DNA of 64,000 bases, from positions 186,001-250,000 of the forward strand of contig NZ_SMKZ01000002.1 of assembly GCF_004349065.1 (NCBI RefSeq), read 5' to 3'. Below the pieces are notes generated by a model. That model was not told the origin of the DNA, did not search any database, and saw only the letters and a program-made list of their open reading frames with translations. Both the position numbers and the translations under genes were made by a program. Of this stretch, positions 33,841-40,347 are shown piece after piece (the stretch's first letter is position 1; each line of letters starts with the position of its first letter). The stretch comes from Jiangella asiatica (lineage in GTDB: Bacteria > Actinomycetota > Actinomycetes > Jiangellales > Jiangellaceae).

Positions 33841-33910
33841 TCACGTTCAGCACGAAATCTCGTGTCGCACCATGCTTGCAAGCCTGGTGACGCGCGTGAA
33901 GTCCTGGTGA
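33837..33910. repeat. Palindromic intergenic repeat, truncated copy (element A)
   Basis: Begins ATGATCACGTTCAGCACG, nearly the same as an arm of element C at 46342-46437, then holds CACCATGCTTGCAAGCCTGGTG, whose ends CACCA/TGGTG pair around CTTGCAAG. It then has TCCTGGTGA, shared with element B. The matching right outer arm is missing. It fills most of the gap between convergent genes ending at 33840 and 33984, and the TGA of the upstream gene is part of the arm. Confidence 0.65.
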
Positions 33911-33983
33911 CGGATGCCAGCGTGTGGCGCCGCTCGACAGACGGCGATCCGTGCTACTGAGACCGGCGTGACCGCGGCGGGTG

Positions 33984-35585
33984 TCAGGCGCGGAGGTTGA
34001 TCAGCGTCGGGCCGGTGCGAGTGCCGTCGGAGCGGGACAGCGCGACGACGCAGTGGCCGGCCGGGATGCGGGTGACGATGTCGGACACCGTCCACCGGGG
34101 GCGTTCGACGCGGCGCAGGCTGGTGCCCTTGGTGGTGCCCCAGTTGCGGGTCTCGCCGTCGGAGCGGTTCCAGCCGCCGCGGCTGTCGCGGGAGCTGCCG
34201 GTGGTACGGGCCAGGCCGACCGCCTCGCCCTGGCTGTAGCTGATCTCGGAGACCCAGTGATCGCCGAACCAGTCGGAGAAGACCTTCGCGTCGACGGGAT
34301 CGATGCCTCCGAACACGGCCTTGCAGCCGACGGAGCCGAACACCGTCGCCCGGACCTGGACGGGAAAGTCGCTGATGGTCTGGGCGAGCAGGATCAGCCC
34401 GGCGTTGTTGGAGCGCAGCTTCTGCACGCCGCGAGCGACGTAGTCGTCGACGAAGCGGCCGGCCTCGTCGATGGCCAGCGCCTTGAAGATGCCCCGGTTG
34501 GTGTCGGGAGCGGACGTGACCTGCACAAACTGCGACACCACCAGCCTGGCGAGGATGCGGGTGGCGTCGGGGAACTCCGCCTCCGGCAGCGAGACCCGGA
34601 CCCGGGTCGGCCGGTTGATGTCGTGCATGCGGAAGGTGTTGTCGCGGTCGAACAGCTCCATCAGCCGCGGCCGGGCCAGCAGCTGGAACCGCTCGACCAG
34701 GGACGCGGCGGGATCGGCGTTGCGGGCTTGCTGGTCGCGGCGGCTGTCCAGCAGCGCTTTGGCCTCCTTGCCATCCGGGCCGCGCAGGTTGGCCTTGACC
34801 TGGTCGGTCATGCCTTGCTCGGAGCGCAGCAGCGCGAGCATCTCGCGGATCTTCGGCCATCGGCCGAACGCGAGGTGGAACGGCGCCAGACAGGCGTAGA
34901 GCGCGTTGCGCGAGCCGTCCATGAAGTAGGCCATGTCGTCGGTGACGTACGGCGGCAGCATCGCGCTGGCCAGCCGGTCGGCCGCGGTGTCGGGGTGGTT
35001 GGTGCCGCCGTACAGGTCGAACCCGGTGGTCGGGTTGAGGGGGTCGATGGTGACATCGAACCAGCCGTCGTAGGCGAAGTCGTCGCCCTTGGGATCGACG
35101 ACGACGACGCTGGCCTGCTGCGCGAGCGCCGACAGCGACAGGTGCTCGACGAGCGGCAACGCGAAGCTGCGCGTCTTGCCCGACCCTGGCGGGCCGATGA
35201 CCAGCAGTGACGTGCGCAGGACGTCCTGGTCGATGCCGAAGTCGGTGGTGACGACGGTGTCGGCGTGCGGGTCCTGGACGGTGCGGCCGATGCGCACCTG
35301 ACCGGCGGCGAGGTTGTGCCGGGCCAGCCGCGGCACCGGGAGGTCGTGCAGGGCGGACGGGTGAGCCAGCGCCGACGGGCCGTAGCGGACGATCTCGTCG
35401 GCCAGCTGTGCCGTGGCGGTTGGATCGCCGGAGCGGGTTTCGATGGCGCCGACGATACGGGCGGTGTCGACGTCGGACAGCCGGCCGTCCTGGGTGAGTC
35501 GGTCCAGCGCGACAGCCGCGTCGGGGTGGTCCGCGCGCAGGGACTCCCAGGGCGTCGCGCGCTGCCGCCGTCTGCCGAGCATCAT
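33984..35585 (-). CDS. VirD4/TraG-type coupling ATPase (orphan)
   Basis: 533 residues, start ATG 35585 overlapping the stop of the M48 gene (ATGA). It contains a type IV coupling-protein ATPase domain: Walker A GPPGSGKTRS near residue 130-139, Walker B-like VVVVDPKGDDFAYDG near 160, a second acidic motif ALAIDEAGRFVDDYV near 368, and LLAQTISDFPVQV. There is no N-terminal membrane anchor; membrane contact may come from the M48 partner. Coupling ATPases bring DNA to conjugation pores, but no relaxase, T4SS gene or other conjugation gene lies in the window. The pairing with a membrane protease suggests a separate two-gene function. The C-terminus (TVSDIVTRIPAGHCVVALSR) is complete. Confidence 0.87.
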   Translation of the reverse strand: MMLGRRRQRATPWESLRADHPDAAVALDRLTQDGRLSDVDTARIVGAIETRSGDPTATAQLADEIVRYGPSALAHPSALHDLPVPRLARHNLAAGQVRIGRTVQDPHADTVVTTDFGIDQDVLRTSLLVIGPPGSGKTRSFALPLVEHLSLSALAQQASVVVVDPKGDDFAYDGWFDVTIDPLNPTTGFDLYGGTNHPDTAADRLASAMLPPYVTDDMAYFMDGSRNALYACLAPFHLAFGRWPKIREMLALLRSEQGMTDQVKANLRGPDGKEAKALLDSRRDQQARNADPAASLVERFQLLARPRLMELFDRDNTFRMHDINRPTRVRVSLPEAEFPDATRILARLVVSQFVQVTSAPDTNRGIFKALAIDEAGRFVDDYVARGVQKLRSNNAGLILLAQTISDFPVQVRATVFGSVGCKAVFGGIDPVDAKVFSDWFGDHWVSEISYSQGEAVGLARTTGSSRDSRGGWNRSDGETRNWGTTKGTSLRRVERPRWTVSDIVTRIPAGHCVVALSRSDGTRTGPTLINLRA

Positions 35586-36706
35586 GCGTTCTTCCTCAGG
35601 TAGGAGTCGAGCTTCTTGATGCGGGCCGCGAGCGCCGGGTGGGTGCTGAACAGCCGGACCCGCAGCACCGCGGTGCGGCGGTCGTCGTCGACACCCTGGC
35701 GCAGCCAGTCCTCGAAGACCTCGATGAGTGCGTGGCCGTACCCGAGCTCGGCGGCGACGCGGTCCGCGCGGAACTCGCTGCGCCGGGCCAGCCATGGCAG
35801 CAGCAGCGGTGACAGCACCACCACCAGCACCGTCGGCGGCGCCCATGCCTGCCCTGACTCGACCGCGGTGATCATGAGCATGACCAGGAAGAACGCCACG
35901 AACGCCAGCAGCGACCAGGTGATGACCCGGGCGATGAACGCGGCCAGCCCGGGCATCTTCGCCACGACCGCGAAGATGACCGAGAACACGCTGACCACCA
36001 GTCGCAGCACCATCCGCAGCGAGCGGGTGAGCAGCCGCGCCGGCACGGAGTACCAGTACGCCAGCAGGTTGCTCCACGGGTGCCCGCCCAAATGATGGCC
36101 CAGCTCGTGGCACAGCACCGCGGCCAGGTGGTGGTGCGGCATGGCGTCGAGGGTCTTGCGGGTGACGGTGACGATGTGCCCGGACGTGGCGTAGGCGTTG
36201 AGCGCGTCGCTGTCCTCGATGAACAGCTGGTAGCGCGCCCCGTCGCGGCCGGCGGCGTCGGTGACCTCGCGCCAGGCGTGATCCAGCCGCTCGCGCTCGC
36301 TGGGCGTGGGCCGGCGGGCCCGGAAGAAGTACCGCGCCAGCATGACCTCGACCGGGCGGTAGAAAATGAGGGCGCCGCTGAGCAGCCACAGCACCATGAC
36401 GAGGATGGGCACGACGGAGAGGTTGCCGACCAGCGACCCGACGCCCAGACCGACCAGGCCGACGACGGTGAGGCTGAAGAGGAACCACGGCAGTGCCAGG
36501 ACCAGCGACGCCCAGGTCGAGAGGTCGACGGTGCGCCGGTGCCGCATCGGTCGCGGCGTGGTGGCCTCGCTGGAGAACCGGCGCCGGAAGGCGCCCGGGG
36601 CCGCCGTCATCGCCTCCGGGTCGTCGAACCCCCCGGGTGGGCCGGTGGGCCGCGCCCGCGAAGAAGCGCCGGGTGGGCTGGTCCCGGCCTGTCGCTGGTC
36701 GCTCAT
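35582..36706 (-). CDS. M48-family membrane metalloprotease (HtpX/Ste24-like)
   Basis: 374 residues. ATG 36706 is preceded by GGAGG six bases upstream; a longer frame extends further up but lacks a ribosome site. The N-terminus is a disordered, Pro/Gly/Ser-rich cytoplasmic stretch of about 70 residues. Two membrane segments follow near 75-130 (WASLVLALPWFLFSLTVVGL, VVPILVMVLWLLSGALIF). The zinc site HELGH is near residue 200 in LAAVLCHELGHHLGGHPW. Further membrane segments are VVSVFSVIFAVVAKMPGLAA and LLAFVAFFLVMLMITAVESG, and the third-ligand region is SEFRADRVAAELGYG near 300. It is co-translated with the coupling ATPase. HtpX-like enzymes degrade damaged membrane proteins; the coupling here suggests a dedicated partnership. 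Confidence 0.9.
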   Translation of the reverse strand: MSDQRQAGTSPPGASSRARPTGPPGGFDDPEAMTAAPGAFRRRFSSEATTPRPMRHRRTVDLSTWASLVLALPWFLFSLTVVGLVGLGVGSLVGNLSVVPILVMVLWLLSGALIFYRPVEVMLARYFFRARRPTPSERERLDHAWREVTDAAGRDGARYQLFIEDSDALNAYATSGHIVTVTRKTLDAMPHHHLAAVLCHELGHHLGGHPWSNLLAYWYSVPARLLTRSLRMVLRLVVSVFSVIFAVVAKMPGLAAFIARVITWSLLAFVAFFLVMLMITAVESGQAWAPPTVLVVVLSPLLLPWLARRSEFRADRVAAELGYGHALIEVFEDWLRQGVDDDRRTAVLRVRLFSTHPALAARIKKLDSYLRKNA

Positions 36707-36915
36707 CGCCGCCTCCGATGGAGCTACTGATCTTCGATTGAAGCTGCCGACATGACCGCCGTGCAACCGTGAAAGTCACAATATGGCCCGCCGGTGACAC
36801 TCGTCGCCCGAATCGTTCCGGTCCGTACCACCCGCCGAATGCCCGCGAGCGGGGCGGCGCGGGGCGCGCGATCGACGGCGGGGGTGTGGGTCGGGCTCGC
36901 GTTCGCCGCGCCTCG

Positions 36916-37023
36916 TGATCATCAACGATTCGCGACATAACGAGGATTGTGTGTGCTCCACCGTGCTTGCATGCCTGGTGGAGCGCGAGAACTCCTGGTG
37001 ATGTCGCGGATCGTTGATGATCA
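36916..37023. repeat. Palindromic intergenic repeat (element B)
   Basis: Outer arms start TGATCATCAACGATTCGCG and end in its near-complement (CGCGGATCGTTGATGATCA) at 37005-37023. An inner stem CTCCACC (36956-36962)/GGTGGAG (36977-36983) encloses TGCTTGCATGCC-like text; TCCTGGTGA follows, as in element A. It lies in the roughly 400-base divergent region between the M48 gene (start 36706) and the amidase (start 37111). Apart from this element that region shows no gene. Confidence 0.7.
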
Positions 37024-37110
37024 GCCAGCACCCTGGCACGCCGAGTCGTCGCGCTGCCGGGAAGGGCCACTTCGGCCATGATCGACGGGAGAGGTGCGTA
37101 GGGTCGAGAC

Positions 37111-38550
37111 GTGACCGAGATCCATGACCTGACCGCGCTGGAGCTCGCCGCGGCGGTGCGCAAGCGCGAGGTGTCGCCCACCGAGGTGCTCGACCACACG
37201 CTGGCCCGCGCGGAGCGCCTGGACCCCGTCGTCGGAGCCTTCGTCACCACCACCCCGGAGCTGGCCCGTGAGCAGGCCGTCGAGGCTGAGCACGCCCTGG
37301 TCAGGCCCGACGACGACCTTCCGCCGTTCCTCGGGGTCCCGTGCCCGGTCAAGGACCTGGCGATGGTGGCCGGGGTGCCGTTCCGGGCCGGGAGCGCGGC
37401 TCTCGGTGAGGTCGTGGCGCCGGCCGACGACGGCGTCGTCACGCTGCTGCACGGGGCCGGGACCCTCATGGTCGGCAAGACCAACACGCCGGAGTTCGGG
37501 CTGCCGCCGTACACGGAGTCCGACATCGCGCCGCCGGCCCGGACCCCGTGGGACGTCGGCCGGTCCGCGGGCGGCTCCAGCGGCGGCGCGGCCGCGGCGG
37601 TGGCGGCCGGCATCGTCCCGGTGGCGCACGGCAGCGACGGCGGCGGCTCGATCCGCATACCCGCCAGCGCCTGCGGGCTCGTCGGCCTCAAGTCCACCCG
37701 CGGCCGGGTCAGCCCTGGTCCGTACCGTGCCGAAGGCGCCGGGCTCGCGCTGGAGGGAGTGCTCACCCGCGACGTGCGCGACACCGCGGCGTTCCTCGAC
37801 GTGCTGGCACATCCCTGGCCGGGTGACGCGTACGTGCTGGCCAGGCCGGCCGGCCGATTCCTCGACGCGTGCGAGCGCCCGCCCGGCCGGCTGACCGTGG
37901 GGCTGCTGACCCAGCCGGTGATCTCCGCCGAGGCGGCCGTCGACGGCGGCGTCCTCGCGGCCGTGGTCCGCACCGCCCGGCTGGTGGAGGATCTCGGGCA
38001 CGCCGTCGAGCCGGCGCCGGTGCCGTTCGAGCCGGAGCGCTGGGACTCCTTCGAGGCCATCTGGTCGGTGTCGAGCCTGAGCGCACCGGTCCCGGAGGAG
38101 AACGAGCACCTGTTGGTGCCGTTGACCAGGTGGTTGCGCGAGAAGGGCCGCGCGGTGAGCGGGCTGGAGTACGCGACCGCGATCCGTCTGATCCAGCTGA
38201 CGACGCGCGAAGCCGCAGCCACCTGGACCGGCTACGACGTGATCCTCGCGCCGACGCTGGCCCAGCCACCGGCGCCGGTCGGCTCGCAGCGCATCGACTC
38301 CGACCCGGCCGCGGACTTCGCCGCTCAGATGGCGTTCACGCCGTGGACCAGTGTCTGGAACCTGACCGGCTGGCCGGCCATCAGCCTGCCGTTGGAGGAG
38401 ACGGTCGTCGACGGTGTCACGCTCCCGGTCGGCGTCATGCTGGGTGGCCGGCACGGCGCGGAGGAGACGCTGCTGTCGTTGGCGGCCCAGCTGGAGGCGG
38501 CCCGGCCGTGGCGCGACCGCAGGCCGCCGGTCTGGAGCGGCACATGGTGA
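37111..38550 (+). CDS. Amidase of the amidase-signature (GatA-like) family
   Basis: 479 residues, GTG 37111. It hydrolyses a carboxamide by a Ser-cisSer-Lys triad. Lys is in PFLGVPCPVKDLAM near residue 75-80, the Gly/Ser-rich signature GRSAGGSSGGAAAAVAAGIV is near 150-170, and GSDGGGSIRIPASACGLVGL with the nucleophile is near 173-192. Text near residue 415 (WNLTGWPAISLPL) is also characteristic. It is not GatA of the tRNA amidotransferase, since no GatB/GatC is near. It overlaps the LLM gene by seven bases, so the two are co-translated and probably work on one small nitrogen-containing compound. Substrate unknown. Confidence 0.9.
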   Translation: MTEIHDLTALELAAAVRKREVSPTEVLDHTLARAERLDPVVGAFVTTTPELAREQAVEAEHALVRPDDDLPPFLGVPCPVKDLAMVAGVPFRAGSAALGEVVAPADDGVVTLLHGAGTLMVGKTNTPEFGLPPYTESDIAPPARTPWDVGRSAGGSSGGAAAAVAAGIVPVAHGSDGGGSIRIPASACGLVGLKSTRGRVSPGPYRAEGAGLALEGVLTRDVRDTAAFLDVLAHPWPGDAYVLARPAGRFLDACERPPGRLTVGLLTQPVISAEAAVDGGVLAAVVRTARLVEDLGHAVEPAPVPFEPERWDSFEAIWSVSSLSAPVPEENEHLLVPLTRWLREKGRAVSGLEYATAIRLIQLTTREAAATWTGYDVILAPTLAQPPAPVGSQRIDSDPAADFAAQMAFTPWTSVWNLTGWPAISLPLEETVVDGVTLPVGVMLGGRHGAEETLLSLAAQLEAARPWRDRRPPVWSGTW

Positions 38551-39404
38551 CCTTCGGCTACTTCCTGGTACCGAACGCCGCCGACCCGCTGCTGGACACC
38601 GCACGCGAGGTCGAGCGGCTCGGCCTGGACTGGGTGGGCATCCAGGATCACCCGTACCAGCGTCGCTACGTCGACACGTTCGCGCTGATGAGCGCGGTGC
38701 TGGCGGCCACGTCCACGCTGCGGGTGTTCCCCGAGGTGGCGTGCGTGCCGCTGCGTCCTGCCGGTGTGCTGGCCAAGACGGCGGCCTCCCTGGACGTGTT
38801 GTCTGGCGGCCGGTTCGAGCTGGGCCTGGGTGCCGGCGCGTTCTGGGACGCCATCGAGGGCTATGGCGGCGAGCGACGGACGCCGAGGCAGGCGCTGGAC
38901 CAGCTGGCCGAGGCGATCGAGGTCATCAGGCTGGTCTGGAGCGGCGATCGCGGGCTGCGGTTCGAGGGGGAGTACTACCACCTGCGCGGCGTGCACTCCG
39001 GCCCGCTGCCGGTGCACGACCTGGGCATCTGGCTGGGCGCCTACGGTCCGCGCGCGCTGCGCCTCACCGGCCGGGTCGCCGACGGCTGGGTGCCGTCGCT
39101 GAGCGCGGACGTGCTGGCCCGGCTGCCCGAGCTCAACGACCGCGTCGACGCCGGGGCGGCGGAGGCCGGACGGGACCCGTCGGCGGTGCGCCGGGTGTTC
39201 AGCCTCGGCGGCACCATCACCGACGGTGAGTCGGGCGGGTTCCTGGCCGGGCCGGCGACGCAGTGGGCCGACGAGCTGGCCATGCTCGTCACCGAGCACC
39301 GCGCCGACGTGCTGGTGTTCGGCGGCAGGCCCGGCGACCAACTGCGCCGGTTCGCGACGGAGGTCGTCCCCGCCGTCCGCGCCGTCCTCGCGCCGCACCC
39401 ATGA
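38544..39404 (+). CDS. LLM-class flavin/F420-dependent oxidoreductase
   Basis: 286 residues, luciferase-like monooxygenase barrel, ATG 38544 within the end of the amidase gene. Typical text: TFGYFLVPNAADPLLDTARE, VERLGLDWVGIQDHPYQRRY, LGPGAGAFW-like LGLGAGAFWDAIEGYGG, LAEAIEVIRLVWSG, LGIWLGAYGPRALRLTGRVA and DGWVPSL. These are the features of the F420-binding subgroup common in actinobacteria, although FMN use cannot be excluded. Its TGA is formed by the first arm of the palindrome at 39401-39452. Confidence 0.88.
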   Translation: MVTFGYFLVPNAADPLLDTAREVERLGLDWVGIQDHPYQRRYVDTFALMSAVLAATSTLRVFPEVACVPLRPAGVLAKTAASLDVLSGGRFELGLGAGAFWDAIEGYGGERRTPRQALDQLAEAIEVIRLVWSGDRGLRFEGEYYHLRGVHSGPLPVHDLGIWLGAYGPRALRLTGRVADGWVPSLSADVLARLPELNDRVDAGAAEAGRDPSAVRRVFSLGGTITDGESGGFLAGPATQWADELAMLVTEHRADVLVFGGRPGDQLRRFATEVVPAVRAVLAPHP

Positions 39405-39452
39405 TCATCAACGATTTCGGGTGTCATAGCCCTCGGAATCGTTGATGATCAT
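39401..39452. repeat. Palindromic repeat / bidirectional terminator (element D)
   Basis: ATGATCATCAACGATT (39401-39416) and AATCGTTGATGATCAT (39437-39452) form a perfect 16-bp stem with a 20-base loop. It lies between convergent genes, and both stop codons (TGA 39402-39404 plus strand, TGA 39451-39449 minus strand) are inside its two arms. The arms match the outer arms of element B. Confidence 0.75.
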
Positions 39453-40249
39453 GGGTAGGCGAGTGCGGCGTGGTAGCCGAGGTTCGACGAGACCTGGTCG
39501 GCGTGCTCGATGGCGATCATAGCCAGCTCGTTCTGGCGGGCCGGCAGGTTCATGGCCGACAGCGGTCCGGACACCGACAGTGCGGCGACGATACGCCCGG
39601 ACCGGTCGCGGATGGGCGCGGCGATGCACGCGCGCCCGAAGGCCAGCTCCTCCTGCTCGGTGGCGTAGCCGCGTTCACGGACGTCGCGCAGCGCGGCGGT
39701 GAGCTCCGGAAACGATGTGATGGTGTGCGGAGTGTAGCGGGCGTACTCGGTGCCGATAAGCGCGCTGACCTCGTCGGCCGTCAGCTCGCTGATCAGCGCC
39801 TTTCCCATGGCGGTGGCGTGCAGCGGACCGCCGCGGCCGATCAGTGTGGACGGTCGCGGTGCGTTCGCGCCTTCGAAGTGGCACAGGTAGAAGAGGCCGG
39901 TGTCGTGGCGCTCTGCGACGTTGACGCCGAGGCCCAGCGACGCGGCGAGGTTCTGGGCGAGCTGTCGCGACTGCTGGTGCACGGGCGACTGGTTGAGCCC
40001 GATGCCGGCCAGCGTGATCACGCGGGGGCCGACGCCGTACAGCCCGCTGCGCCCGTGATGCGTCAGGTACCCGAGGTTGACCAGGGCGCCGACCAGCCGC
40101 GAGACCGTGGACTGGCCCAGGCCGGTCTCGGCGACCAGCTCGGAGATGCGCCGCTCCGGGTGTTCCTCGGTGAACGCGGACAGCAGCGACAGCGCCCGCT
40201 CGACGCTCTGGGTGCCGCCGGCGGACTCACGGGCTGGTACTCGAGGCAC
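39449..40249 (-). CDS. IclR-family transcriptional regulator (second copy)
   Basis: 266 residues, the same length as the regulator at 740-1540 and collinear with it throughout. The helix-turn-helix (ETGLGQSTVSRLVGALVNLG) and ligand-domain signature (RPSTLIGRGGPLHATAMGKA) are almost identical. Differences cluster in the effector domain (TADEVSALIGTEY, TSFPELTAALRDV) and at the wing (YLTHHGRSGLY). This suggests the two read similar DNA but may sense different ligands. A strong palindrome lies 30 bases upstream of its start. The neighbours are the amidase/LLM pair (convergent) and pepN (upstream, same strand). Its target genes are not evident. Confidence 0.93.
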   Translation of the reverse strand: MPRVPARESAGGTQSVERALSLLSAFTEEHPERRISELVAETGLGQSTVSRLVGALVNLGYLTHHGRSGLYGVGPRVITLAGIGLNQSPVHQQSRQLAQNLAASLGLGVNVAERHDTGLFYLCHFEGANAPRPSTLIGRGGPLHATAMGKALISELTADEVSALIGTEYARYTPHTITSFPELTAALRDVRERGYATEQEELAFGRACIAAPIRDRSGRIVAALSVSGPLSAMNLPARQNELAMIAIEHADQVSSNLGYHAALAYP

Positions 40250-40278
40250 GGTCCTGACTCCACCATCACTCGCGGAAT

Positions 40279-40301
40279 GGTCATCTACATGCTAGATGAC
40301 C
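40279..40301. promoter_or_regulatory. Perfect 9-bp palindrome, candidate IclR operator
   Basis: GGTCATCTA-CATGC-TAGATGACC, upstream of the second IclR gene. Its half-site CATCTAC resembles that of the inverted repeat before the first IclR gene. It is placed to autoregulate this IclR; pepN upstream is on the same strand, so it is not an obvious target. Confidence 0.6.
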
Positions 40302-40347
40302 GACCGTACCTTCATGATCGCCCGCGCCGTTCCCGCCACGGCGACGA

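Noticed and set aside
33984-36706. Integrated conjugative element or prophage
   Set aside because: Only a coupling ATPase and protease are present; no integrase, relaxase, T4SS, structural genes, att repeats or tRNA target was seen.
37111-38550. GatA subunit of Glu-tRNA(Gln) amidotransferase
   Set aside because: No gatB or gatC is adjacent, and it is coupled to an LLM oxidoreductase instead.
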